From assembly GCA_002478265.1 (NCBI GenBank), contig DLNC01000026.1, positions 1 through 64,000 on the forward strand: DNA of 64,000 bases, read 5' to 3'. The translations under genes were made by a program, and so were the position numbers. Below are positions 35,503-44,310 of this stretch, in pieces (position 1 is the stretch's first letter; each line of letters starts with the position of its first letter). The stretch comes from Syntrophaceae bacterium UBA7520 (GTDB lineage Bacteria > Desulfobacterota > Syntrophia > Syntrophales > Smithellaceae). Below the pieces are notes generated by a model. It saw only the letters and a list, made by a program, of their open reading frames with translations. It was not told where the DNA came from and ran no database searches.

Positions 35503-36030
35503 TTACGATGACTTTGTTTTTTCAAAAATATCCTGGACGGACTTCAAATCCTTCGTGCGCGGCGAAACAAGCGCGAGTTTTCCTTTTAGGAACATGCCCG
35601 GAGCCAGGGTGATATCCGAAAACAAATCTCCCGATTTTAACTTATACTGCACCATCATCATCGGCTCGTTGATACGGCCGCCCATTTTAATGCCGGACAA
35701 AAACGCTTCGTGGAACTTCAGCACATTTCTCTCGCGCGCGCCGATGCCGGATTCGATAGCCATCTGCCTGAGCACATCCATCATGCGGGCGATATCCACT
35801 TCGTTCGGACAGCGCGTGATGCATGTTTCACACGACAGGCAAAGCCAAATGGTGGAACTCCTGAGCACTTTATCGCGCTCGCCGTTCTGGATCATTTTAA
35901 CCACCCTGTTGGGGTTAAATTCCATATACGACGCCGTGGGACACCCCGCCGTGCACTTGCGGCAATGATAGCAGCGTTGAATGGGCACTCCGTTTATTCT
36001 CTCGTTTACTTCTTCCAGAAAAGTTTGCAT
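35503..36030 (-). CDS. hdrC: HdrC, ferredoxin-like subunit of heterodisulfide reductase-like complex
   Basis: From ATG 36030 (GCGGAG seven bases upstream) the product is 175 residues. It has two 4Fe-4S motifs, CYHCRKCTAGCPTASY and CLSCETCITRCPNEVD, and the helical HdrC tail. It carries electrons from HdrA to HdrB. A longer in-frame start at 36138 overlaps flxC by over 80 bases and is rejected. The gene starts 25 bases after the flxC stop. This subunit and HdrB together equal the one-chain protein at 31361. Confidence 0.92.
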   Translation of the reverse strand: MQTFLEEVNERINGVPIQRCYHCRKCTAGCPTASYMEFNPNRVVKMIQNGERDKVLRSSTIWLCLSCETCITRCPNEVDIARMMDVLRQMAIESGIGARERNVLKFHEAFLSGIKMGGRINEPMMMVQYKLKSGDLFSDITLAPGMFLKGKLALVSPRTKDLKSVQDIFEKTKSS

Positions 36031-36055
36031 GTGAACTCCGCTTTTTAAATCCTCG

Positions 36056-37063
36056 TCAGGGATTGTAAATAAAATCTTCTTTGTCGTTTTCACTGAATTT
36101 GCCCAAAGGCGGCATGTCTTCCATGGAAGATCCGGCACGGTTGCCGAACATCTCCCAGCAGTCCTTGTCTATTTTTTTGAGGAAATTGCGCAAATCAACG
36201 CCCATCGGGCAGACGGCCACACAGGAGCCGCAATCCACGCAACGCCCCACCATGTGATAGAGGCGCATGAACTGGAATACCTGCGTGTCAGTCGCGTCTT
36301 CGCCGATACCAACCCACTGCGGCATGCTTTGCTCGGCAAAACAGGTCGGGCAATAACAGGACGGACAAGCCTGGCGACAGGCATTGCAGCGAATACACTT
36401 GGCCATTTCCTTTGTGAAGTACGCCCAACGCTCTTCAATGGACTTGGCTTCAAATTCCTTAACCTGGTCATACTCGGCTTCGGGATTCATGGCTGGCGCA
36501 GGCGAACCGACCATAACGTCGGAAATAATGGGATTATTATACCGGCAAGTGCGGCAGCTGTCTGAAAGGACTTCTTTCAGCGCGACGGTCTTTTCACCTT
36601 CCGCCGTTTTCACCTTAATCTGGCCGCCTTCCATATCGCCTTCAATGATATCCGCGCCGCCTGCGGCGGTTCTTAATTTTTTACTCTCCACATAGCCGTC
36701 GCAGGGAACGCCGATAATGTAAACTTCGCCGCGGTCATATTGCCTTTCCTGCAAATGGATAATAATGGAACGCGTGGTGCAGCCGCGGGCGACCACCCCG
36801 ATCACTTTTTTCTTCCTGTCTTCCGGCTTAACGCGCTTTTGCGAATTTTTATGCGCGGTAATCAAGTCATGCACGAACTTGGCCAAGTTTTGCGTGCAGA
36901 GATTGTTCCAGATTAGTTTTTCCGCCTCTTCCGGCCTAGTGATAAAGCAAGGCGTTGCCGTCAAAGGAAGCGTGCCTTTTTCATAGCCAATGATCACGTC
37001 AGCTTTCTTTTCCAAAAGCAGCCTTTGAGCTTCTTCCCGCAATTTAGTTTCAATGTTTTCCAC
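36056..37063 (-). CDS. flxC: FlxC-type iron-sulfur subunit, long form (set 2)
   Basis: The 335-residue product has an N-terminal region with several cysteines (ARGCTTRS, GVPCDGY and CRTC) typical of coenzyme F420 hydrogenase beta-like folds. Two 4Fe-4S motifs follow: CIRCNACRQACPSCYC and CVDCGSCVAVCPMGVD. It is the long paralog of the protein at 27955, whose N-terminal region is shorter and lacks these cysteines, so this copy may bind an additional cluster. The start is GTG 37063 with AAGGAA about 11 bases upstream. It follows the selenoprotein flxD by 46 bases. Confidence 0.87.
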   Translation of the reverse strand: MENIETKLREEAQRLLLEKKADVIIGYEKGTLPLTATPCFITRPEEAEKLIWNNLCTQNLAKFVHDLITAHKNSQKRVKPEDRKKKVIGVVARGCTTRSIIIHLQERQYDRGEVYIIGVPCDGYVESKKLRTAAGGADIIEGDMEGGQIKVKTAEGEKTVALKEVLSDSCRTCRYNNPIISDVMVGSPAPAMNPEAEYDQVKEFEAKSIEERWAYFTKEMAKCIRCNACRQACPSCYCPTCFAEQSMPQWVGIGEDATDTQVFQFMRLYHMVGRCVDCGSCVAVCPMGVDLRNFLKKIDKDCWEMFGNRAGSSMEDMPPLGKFSENDKEDFIYNP

Positions 37064-37109
37064 AGTGATAATTTCCTTGTTAGTTTTTATACTCTTCTTA
37101 TAAATTAAC

Positions 37110-37550
37110 CTATGCCACTGTCTTAACCATTTTACTGGCCGGTCCCAATGCCTTTATTTTTTCCGTCGCTCCTTTGATGACCTGCGCCCATCTATCTCCT
37201 TCGGACGCGGAAACCCAGGTGAATATGGTACGGTCCCCTTCCACACCGATGTAATTCAGGAAACTTTTTAACGTCGCAAACTTGCGCCGCGCCACCATAT
37301 TTCCCGAAATATAGTGGCATTCACCGGGGTGTCACCCCGAAACAAGAACGCCGTCGGCTCCGGACTGCAGGGCTTTCACTATATAAAAAGGATTTATTCT
37401 GCCGGTGCAGGGAACACGGATGATTCTCACGTTGGTCGGATATTGAATCCTGCTGATACCGGCCAGATCGGCGCCCGCGTAGGTACACCAGTTGCAGACG
37501 ATGGCAACGAATTTCGGTTCCCATTCCTTATTTGCTAAGTTTTCAGCCAT
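37110..37550 (-). CDS. flxD: FlxD / MvhD-like selenoprotein with in-frame TGA (Sec73)
   Basis: Read straight through the TGA at 37332-37334, the frame encodes 146 residues aligned along their whole length with the MvhD-family protein at 28815. The segment around the TGA is VLVSG-U-HPGECHY here and VLVGG-C-HPGDCHY there, so TGA replaces a cluster-ligand cysteine. The second part ([14 protein letters not shown]...) continues the family without loss. A 28-base hairpin follows 13 bases after the TGA, as expected for a bacterial SECIS. MvhD/VhuD proteins with selenocysteine at this place are known, and selA is in this window at 57453. AAGGAGAAGAT precedes ATG 37550. The subunit would carry electrons from Flx to the fused HdrA. 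Confidence 0.92.
37291..37318 (-). promoter_or_regulatory. bacterial SECIS-like hairpin within flxD
   Basis: On the minus strand GCCACTATATTT pairs with AAATATGGTGGC (12 pairs, one G-T) around a CGGG loop. The stem starts 13 bases and the loop 25 bases after the TGA, inside the distance range known for SelB-binding elements. The matching stretch of the cysteine paralog does not fold this way. Confidence 0.85.
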
Positions 37551-37606
37551 ATCTTCTCCTTAATATTTTCCTTCCCGCGGCAAGGCGGCTTTATCAGCCG
37601 GTCACC

Positions 37607-40600
37607 TCAGTTTAAATTATATATCTGTGCCACAACCTCTTCGTTATTGAAACCGTTGAGATCAACCGCGTTCATGCGGCAGGAGGCGGTGCAAACGCCG
37701 CACCCCTTACACAAAACAGTGTTAACAACCGCGCATCCCTCATTAACGTCCACGGCAATAGCGCTGTAGGGACAATTGATCTCGCAAAGGCCACAGGCCG
37801 AACATCTTTCTTTGTTGACATAGGCGGTCTTGCCTTCCGCTTCGATGTAGTCCAGCGTGAGTATCGTGCAGGCGCGGGACACGGCCGCGTTGGCCTGGGT
37901 GACCGTCTCATCGCTGAATTTCGGCGAATGCGACATGCCGCACATAAACACGCCGTCCGTGGCAAAATCCACCGGCCGCAATTTGACGTGCGCCTCCAGG
38001 AAAAAGCCGTCCTGGTTGGTGGGAACTTTCAACATCTGACCGATGGCCGCGTTTTCCGGATTCGGGACAACGCCCACACTGAGCGCTACGATATCCGCGG
38101 GCAGAGTTACCTGCTCATTAAGAATCGGGTCAAAAACTTTTACTTCCAGCTTATCGCCCGCGGCGACAACCTGCGGCTTTCTTTCTTCTTCATAAACGAT
38201 GAATTTGATATTCGCTTCCCGCGCCTTCTTGTAATAATCTTCCTTGAAGGAGAAAGTGCGGATATCGCGGTAAATTATGGTGATATCGCGTGAGGGATCC
38301 GCGGCTTTTAACTCCAGCGCGTTTTTAATGGCCTCCGAGCAGCAGTAACGGCTGCAGTAAGGCCTTTCCTTCTCGCGGCTGCCCACGCACTGAATCATCA
38401 CCACATTTTTCACCGCTGCCAGTTGCGGATCTTTTTCGTAAAGCAGCTTTTCCAGTTCCCGCTGTGTTTTTACTTTGTCGTTCTGGCCATAGAGATATTC
38501 CTTCGGCCTGTTTTCGTAAGCTCCCGTGGCCACCAGCACCACGCCATGCTCAAAAACTTTTTCTCCGTCCTTGGCTATGACGGTCGTTTTGTAATTGCCG
38601 ATGAATCCTTCAATCTTTTTGATCTGAGCCGACGTGACAACGGTAATCAAGGGATTATTGTAAACTTTTTCCAGAAGTCCCTTGAGGTGGGCTTTTGTAT
38701 CCAGTCCTTCCAGCGTTTTATATAAATGATTGTAGTTGCCGCCGAGGCGCTCCTCTTTCTCTATAATGAAGGAGGCAAATCCCTGATCGGCCAAGGAAAG
38801 CGCCACGGTAATGCCCGCCAAACCGCCACCGATAACCAGCGCCTGATGGTTAACGGCCAGCTGACCGGGCTTCAAAGGTTTTAGATACTGGGCCTTGGCC
38901 ACCGCCATGCGCAACAAATCTTTGGCTTTTGCCGTTGCCTTTTCCGGTTCGTGCATATGCACCCACGAATCCTGGTCGCGGATATTGGCCATTTCAAACA
39001 GATACCTGTTGAGACCGGCTTTCTCGCAGTTTTCCTGGAACAGCCCTTCATGTGTGCGCGGCGAGCACGAAGCAACTACTACGCGCGTCAAATTTTCTTC
39101 TTTGATCACTTCCGCCATTTTTACCGCGGTGTCCTGCGAACAGGTAAACAAATTGTCGGCCGCGTAAACAACGGTGGGAAGCGTTTTAGCGTAATCGCGC
39201 ACGGCGGGCACATCAACCACTCCTCCGATGTTGATGCCGCAGTGACAGACGAACACGCCGGTGCGCACCGGCTGGCCGCGCAGATCTTTTTCTTCCGGGT
39301 TTTCGACCGGCGTAATCATCGTGCCGCGCCGTGAGGCAAGCAGGCCTTCCGCGCAGGCGGCGGCGGCGGAAGCTTCCATAACCGTTTCCGGAATATCTTT
39401 AGGTCCTCCGAATGCGCCACAAACAAACACGCCGGGGCGTGATGTCTGCACGGGATTTTCCAGAGACGTTTTGCAGAAACCATGTTCTTCCAGTTCAATG
39501 CCTAAGCTGGCGGCCAGCTTTTTCGCCTCTTTCGGCGGCATCAGACCGACAGAAAGAACGACCATATCGAATTCCTCTTCGGTAAACGTGCCGTCCTGAT
39601 TCACGTATTTGATCAGTAGATTGTTCGTCTGCTGCAATTCCTTAATCGTCGAAGGCATGGAACGGATATAACGGATACCGTATTCTTCCTTGGCGCGATT
39701 GACAAAACGGTCAAAGTCCTTGCCGTGGGCGCGGATATCCATGTAGAAGATGGTCGGCTCCAGCCCTTTGGCGTGCTCCTTGCCGATAATCGCCTCTTTC
39801 GTGGCATACATACAGCAAACAGACGAACACCAGCTGTTGTCGCAGGAAACATCGCGCGAGCCGACGCACTGAATGAAAGCGATTTTTTTCGGCTCCTTGC
39901 CATCCGAAATTCTCTGCACGTGGCCGAAATAAGGACCGGACGCGGAAAGAATCCTTTCGAACTGAATAGCTGAAATGACATTCTTGTAAATGCCGTAACC
40001 GTATTCACCGCGCAGGCGCGCGTCGAAAATTTCAAAGCCGGGTGACGCGATCACCGCGCCTACTTCTATTGTTTCTTCCTGAACCGTCATGTCGTGATCA
40101 ATGGCTTTAGCGATACACGCCTCCACGCACTGATAACATTCCGAACAAATGCCGCAATTAAGACAGCGCAGCGCCTCGGCAATCGCCTGCGCTTCGTCAA
40201 AACCGACGCCTACTTCGCGGAAATTGGTTACGCGGTCTTGCGGCTTCAGATGCGGATATTTCACGCGCGGGCTTTTCGGCACGTTCGACACATCGGCTTT
40301 ATCCGCCAGATCTTTCGTCCAGTCTTTTTCCCTACCGGCCTTGATATCCATACCCTGCAGATAAAGATCGATGGATTTGGCTGCTTCCTTGCCTGAATAA
40401 ACTGCTTTGACCACCGTCTGCGGGCCGGTGACCACGTCGCCGCCGGCGAAAATGCCGGGAACGTTAGTGGCAAAGGTCACCGGGTCGTAATTGATATTGC
40501 TCCATTCGCTGACAGAAACGCCACTTTCTTTGGGCAGGAAGGATAAGTCCGCCTCCTGACCGATGGCGGGAATAATGGAGTCGCACTCAATGATGAATTC

Positions 40601-42034
40601 CGAGCCCTTGATTTCGACGGGACGGCGGCGGCCGCTTTTATCGGGCTCGCCCAATTCCATGCGCACGCATTCCAGGGCCGCCGCCTTGCCATCCTTGCCG
40701 ATGACCCTTTTAGGCGCGACCAGAAATTCCATTTTGATTCCTTCTTCCAGCGCTTCTTCTATTTCTTCATTCGCGGCGGGCATTTCCGCGCGGGTGCGTC
40801 GATAAAGAATAAAGACGTCTTTGGAACCGGTGCGGACCGCGGTGCGGACAGCGTCCATCGCCACGTTACCGCCGCCGATCACCGCCACTTTATCTCCGAG
40901 CGGGACTTGCTTGCCGAGATTGATTTGCGTGAGATAATCAACGCCCTGAATAACGCCGCGCATATCCTGCCCGGGAATATTCATACGGCTGCTTTTCATC
41001 GTGCCGCAGCCGATAAAAATCGCATCGTAATCTTTTTTCAGTTTTTCGAAGGGAATATCCTTGCCGATGCGGGTATTAAGATGAATCTTTACACCCAAAT
41101 CTTCGATTACCTTTATTTCCGCCCGCAGGACATCTTTGGGCAAACGATATTCCGGAATGCCGACGGCCATCCAGCCGCCCGCCATGGGCAGGGCTTCAAA
41201 CACTTCCACATCATAGCCTTCAATAGCCAGGTAATAAGCGCAGGTCAACCCGGAAGGACCGGAGCCGATTATCGCCACCTTCTTGCCCTTGTTCTCTTTC
41301 TTTTCCGGCAGGTAACGCGTGTCGCTGTTTAAATCCAGATCCGCCACAAAGCGTTTCAGGTGCATGATATCAATGGGTTCATCCACCTTGCCGCGCATAC
41401 AGGCGGTTTCACACGGATGGTTACAAACGCGCCCGCAGACAATGGGGAACGGGTTATCCTTTTTGATAAGTTTGAGAGCTTCCTTGAATTTTCCCTGACC
41501 GATCAGCGCCACATAGCCCTGCACGCTGATGTGCGTGGGACAATTTGCCTTGCACGGCGACGTGCCGAGTTTATCAATGGCAAAGCCGCTGGGAATCGCC
41601 TGTGGAAAATGACGGTAGATGGCCTGTCTTTCACTGAGGTTGCCGTTAAATTCGGCTTTAACGTTAACGGGGCAAACTTTGGCACAATCACCGCAGCCCG
41701 TGCACTTGTCCAGATTCACGTAGCGGGGAGCGCTAGTCAGTTTAATCTTGAATTTACCCGGTTCGCCTTCCACCGCCTCAACGGTGCGCCGCGTCATGAT
41801 TGTCACGTTGGGATGGCGCCCTACCTCCACGAGCTTCGGCGACAAAATGCACGCGGAGCAGTCATTGGTGGGAAATGTCTTATCCAGCTGAGCCATTACC
41901 CCGCCGATACTAATACCGTTTTCGACGAGATATACTTTCATTCCTGAGTTGGCTAAATCGAGCGACGCCTGAATGCCGGCTATACCCGAACCAACGACCA
42001 TTACTGCGCCAACTTTCTCATCATTTTTCAGCAC
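37607..42034 (-). CDS. hdrA: HdrA-GltD-HdrA triple fusion (1475 residues)
   Basis: The uninterrupted frame starts at GTG 42034 (AAGGAG upstream). Residues 13-155 are an HdrA FAD domain with NDCSAC (58-62) and CTGCGDCAKVC (111-121). Residues about 158-580 are a GltD-like NAD(P)H oxidoreductase with its own Cys motifs (161-165, 200-212), an FAD motif VAIIGSGPSGL (253-263) and a nucleotide motif VAVIGGGNVAMD (383-394). HdrA sequence resumes at about 620 (CLNCGICSECYQC, CVGSRDVS) to 900. A second HdrA follows: VFVCHCG (927-933), FAD motif VIGGGLAGI (1067-1075), CVGSREKERPYC, and two 4Fe-4S motifs (1411-1421, 1442-1452). The second copy lacks the DCSAC motif. Three flavin sites in one chain suggest bifurcation plus a direct NAD(P)H entry. 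It heads the second set. Confidence 0.92.
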   Translation of the reverse strand: MLKNDEKVGAVMVVGSGIAGIQASLDLANSGMKVYLVENGISIGGVMAQLDKTFPTNDCSACILSPKLVEVGRHPNVTIMTRRTVEAVEGEPGKFKIKLTSAPRYVNLDKCTGCGDCAKVCPVNVKAEFNGNLSERQAIYRHFPQAIPSGFAIDKLGTSPCKANCPTHISVQGYVALIGQGKFKEALKLIKKDNPFPIVCGRVCNHPCETACMRGKVDEPIDIMHLKRFVADLDLNSDTRYLPEKKENKGKKVAIIGSGPSGLTCAYYLAIEGYDVEVFEALPMAGGWMAVGIPEYRLPKDVLRAEIKVIEDLGVKIHLNTRIGKDIPFEKLKKDYDAIFIGCGTMKSSRMNIPGQDMRGVIQGVDYLTQINLGKQVPLGDKVAVIGGGNVAMDAVRTAVRTGSKDVFILYRRTRAEMPAANEEIEEALEEGIKMEFLVAPKRVIGKDGKAAALECVRMELGEPDKSGRRRPVEIKGSEFIIECDSIIPAIGQEADLSFLPKESGVSVSEWSNINYDPVTFATNVPGIFAGGDVVTGPQTVVKAVYSGKEAAKSIDLYLQGMDIKAGREKDWTKDLADKADVSNVPKSPRVKYPHLKPQDRVTNFREVGVGFDEAQAIAEALRCLNCGICSECYQCVEACIAKAIDHDMTVQEETIEVGAVIASPGFEIFDARLRGEYGYGIYKNVISAIQFERILSASGPYFGHVQRISDGKEPKKIAFIQCVGSRDVSCDNSWCSSVCCMYATKEAIIGKEHAKGLEPTIFYMDIRAHGKDFDRFVNRAKEEYGIRYIRSMPSTIKELQQTNNLLIKYVNQDGTFTEEEFDMVVLSVGLMPPKEAKKLAASLGIELEEHGFCKTSLENPVQTSRPGVFVCGAFGGPKDIPETVMEASAAAACAEGLLASRRGTMITPVENPEEKDLRGQPVRTGVFVCHCGINIGGVVDVPAVRDYAKTLPTVVYAADNLFTCSQDTAVKMAEVIKEENLTRVVVASCSPRTHEGLFQENCEKAGLNRYLFEMANIRDQDSWVHMHEPEKATAKAKDLLRMAVAKAQYLKPLKPGQLAVNHQALVIGGGLAGITVALSLADQGFASFIIEKEERLGGNYNHLYKTLEGLDTKAHLKGLLEKVYNNPLITVVTSAQIKKIEGFIGNYKTTVIAKDGEKVFEHGVVLVATGAYENRPKEYLYGQNDKVKTQRELEKLLYEKDPQLAAVKNVVMIQCVGSREKERPYCSRYCCSEAIKNALELKAADPSRDITIIYRDIRTFSFKEDYYKKAREANIKFIVYEEERKPQVVAAGDKLEVKVFDPILNEQVTLPADIVALSVGVVPNPENAAIGQMLKVPTNQDGFFLEAHVKLRPVDFATDGVFMCGMSHSPKFSDETVTQANAAVSRACTILTLDYIEAEGKTAYVNKERCSACGLCEINCPYSAIAVDVNEGCAVVNTVLCKGCGVCTASCRMNAVDLNGFNNEEVVAQIYNLN

Positions 42035-42175
42035 TTGTTACTCCTTAAAATACTGTCTGTGGAATAATATTTTTGATTTTTTTGAATCGAGGGAAAAAAG
42101 AAAAATAGTGCGGCGAACATAACTAAATTAACCTGTAATAAAACCAACATTATCATAATCATCATAAGCCTCATC

Positions 42176-42204
42176 CGTATAGGAAATTTTTGACTAATGG
42201 TCAA
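42176..42204 (-). promoter_or_regulatory. candidate sigma-70 promoter for the second Flx-Hdr set
   Basis: On the minus strand TTGACC (42204-42199) and TATACG (42181-42176) are 17 bases apart, five and four matches to the consensus. Transcription would start near 42169, leaving a leader of about 135 bases before the fused hdrA start. Confidence 0.45.
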
Positions 42205-42271
42205 GAAAATTTTTTCTGACTGATGATATCGCGAAGAAAAGTACCCGCAAAAAAGAATAACTACCACAAAA

Positions 42272-42880
42272 TCAAGAGGATACAACATCACCCGACGGGC
42301 AAAGCATATTTTTCAGAACACGCCATAATTGTTCTTTACCCGTTGCGGTTTTGGCGGAAAAAACAACCATTTTGTCTTCTTCGGAAACGCGCAATTTTTT
42401 TTCAATTAACTTTCTTTGCCGGAAAATTTCGTTGTTCGAAAGTTTGTCGCTCTTAGTCAGCACATATAGGCAAGGTATGCGGTAGTGCTCCAGCCAGTCG
42501 CAGAGGGACAAGTCATCATCATTTGGTACACGCCTTATATCAAGAATGAGAATAACCAACGCCAGATTCTGCCTTCCACGCAGATAAGACTCAATCATTT
42601 CTCCCCAGTTTTTTCTCACCGCGCGCGATACTTTGGCAAATCCATAACCGGGCAAATCCACAAAAAATATTTTATCGTTGACGGAAAAAAAATTAATTAG
42701 TTGCGTGCGTCCCGGCGTGTTGCTGGTTTTGGCCAGATTTTTCCTGCCGACGAGCGCGTTGATCAGGGAAGATTTTCCCACGTTGGAACGCCCGACAAAA
42801 GCAACTTCCGGCAAATCCGGCGGCGGATAGTGAGATGGCTGCGTCGCGCTTTTGATGAATTCGGCTTTGGTAATCTTCAT
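42272..42880 (-). CDS. engB: ribosome-biogenesis GTPase EngB (YihA/YsxC)
   Basis: From ATG 42880 the product is 202 residues with the G-motifs of the EngB family: G1 GRSNVGKSS, G2 region TPGRTQ, G3 DLPGYGFAKV, G4 TKSDK and G5-like FSAKT. It assists large-ribosomal-subunit assembly in the cytoplasm. A start at 42928 would add 16 residues but overlaps the end of the upstream regulator gene. No strong ribosome-binding site is seen for either, so coupling to the upstream gene is likely. Length is normal. Confidence 0.93.
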   Translation of the reverse strand: MKITKAEFIKSATQPSHYPPPDLPEVAFVGRSNVGKSSLINALVGRKNLAKTSNTPGRTQLINFFSVNDKIFFVDLPGYGFAKVSRAVRKNWGEMIESYLRGRQNLALVILILDIRRVPNDDDLSLCDWLEHYRIPCLYVLTKSDKLSNNEIFRQRKLIEKKLRVSEEDKMVVFSAKTATGKEQLWRVLKNMLCPSGDVVSS

Positions 42881-42914
42881 GACGTGAAATAATTTTTCAG
42901 GTAAGCAGTATCGC

Positions 42915-44300
42915 CTATTCACGTTCAAAGACGATGCCGTATTTTTCCAGTTTTCGTTCCAATGTCGGGCGAGAAACGCCCAATATCTCGCAGATTTCGC
43001 CTTTGTTCTTTTTGTCGTTTTCTTTGAGGATTTTTCTGATGTAGCGCTCTTCGACTTCGTCGAGCGTCAGCAGCTTGCCCGATGCCGCCGGCGTGAATAC
43101 CTCCGCCAGATCGTCTTTGCGTTCCCTGCCCGGTTCTTCCTTGCCCAGTTCGGGGAAATCATTTTTTCCCAAAACCTGGCCCTGCGCGACCACACAGGCG
43201 CGCACAAGCAGATTTTCCAGCTCGCGGATATTGCCCGGCCAGTGGTACTGCATAAACATCTCCATAACCTCATCGGAAACACCGATAATCTTTTTATGCA
43301 GATCCAGATTTATCTTGGCCAGAAGATAATCAATCAGTGGAGCGATATCCTGACGCCGCTCTCTGAGGGGTGGAATGGTGATGGACACAATGTTCAACCG
43401 GTAATAAAGATCGTCGCGGAACTTTCCTTCCTTGACCAGCGCCTTAAGATCTTTGTTGGTCGCGGCCATAATGCGGGCGTTGACTTTAACCTTGTCCTTG
43501 CCGCCCACCCTGTCGAATTCCATTTCCTGCAGAACGCGCAGCAGTTTCGCCTGCAGATTAACCGACATCTCGCTTATTTCGTCCAGAAAAACTGAGCCGT
43601 AGCGCGCCAGTTCAAACTTGCCCAGTTTTCTTGTCACGGCGCCGGTAAAAGAGCCTTTTTCGTGGCCGAACAATTCAGACTCCAGAAGCGTTTCCACAAT
43701 CGCCGAACAATTGACGGCGATAAAAGGTTCATCCGGCGAAGTGTTGTTGTGAATGACTTTGGCAATTAATTCTTTTCCCGTGCCGCTCTCACCCTGAATC
43801 AAAACTGTCGTGCGGCTTTGCGAAACAATGCCGACCGTCTTGAAAATTTCACGCATTTGATTGCCGGTGCCGATAATGTCGCCCACCCGAAAATTGCGCG
43901 ACGGCTCCATTAAAAGACCGTCAATCTTCTTTTCCATCTCCACCGATTTCAGGGCTTTTTTTATGGCGATATCCAGTTCGTCCACATTCACCGGCTTGTG
44001 AATGTAATCAAAGGCGCCGCCTTTCATGGCGTTGATGGTTGTTTCCATGTCGTGAAAGGCAGTAATCATGATGACTTTGACGTTTTCGTTTTCTTCCTTG
44101 AGGTCCTCCAGCACGGAAAACCCGTCAACATCCGGCAGTCTGATATCCAGAATAACGACATCAGCGGGGTTTTTGACATATTTGTTGAGGCCATCCGTGC
44201 CTGTTTCCGCTGTCTCGACTTTATAGCCTTCTTCCGTCAGGTACAGATCCAGCGTTTCGCGAATCGAAGCGTCATCATCGATAACCAGAATTTTGGACAT
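42915..44300 (-). CDS. sigma-54-dependent response regulator (NtrC family)
   Basis: The product from ATG 44300 (GGTGGAGG upstream) is 461 residues. It has a receiver domain (ILVIDDDASIR, phospho-acceptor in VVILDIRLPDVDG, Lys in YIHKPVN), an AAA+ domain (Walker A GESGTGKE, GSFTGA loop, Walker B VFLDEI) and a C-terminal Fis-type helix-turn-helix (EICEILGVSRPTLERKL). The GSFTGA motif deviates by one residue from GAFTGA, a change seen in working activators. It is 10 bases after the kinase stop, forming an AtoSC/ZraSR-type pair. A likely target is the GG-N10-GC promoter at 47570, directly across from the kinase gene. Confidence 0.93.
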   Translation of the reverse strand: MSKILVIDDDASIRETLDLYLTEEGYKVETAETGTDGLNKYVKNPADVVILDIRLPDVDGFSVLEDLKEENENVKVIMITAFHDMETTINAMKGGAFDYIHKPVNVDELDIAIKKALKSVEMEKKIDGLLMEPSRNFRVGDIIGTGNQMREIFKTVGIVSQSRTTVLIQGESGTGKELIAKVIHNNTSPDEPFIAVNCSAIVETLLESELFGHEKGSFTGAVTRKLGKFELARYGSVFLDEISEMSVNLQAKLLRVLQEMEFDRVGGKDKVKVNARIMAATNKDLKALVKEGKFRDDLYYRLNIVSITIPPLRERRQDIAPLIDYLLAKINLDLHKKIIGVSDEVMEMFMQYHWPGNIRELENLLVRACVVAQGQVLGKNDFPELGKEEPGRERKDDLAEVFTPAASGKLLTLDEVEERYIRKILKENDKKNKGEICEILGVSRPTLERKLEKYGIVFERE

Positions 44301-44310
44301 GTCCTCCACC

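Noticed and set aside
37332..37334. The TGA in flxD as a nonsense mutation splitting the gene into two short frames
   Set aside because: Both sides align without gap to the cysteine paralog, the TGA falls on the cluster cysteine, a long hairpin follows, and selA is present.
42028..42291. 87-residue hydrophobic frame before the fused hdrA
   Set aside because: It overlaps the candidate promoter, the end of engB and the hdrA start, and its Met/Phe-rich sequence reflects AT-rich DNA.
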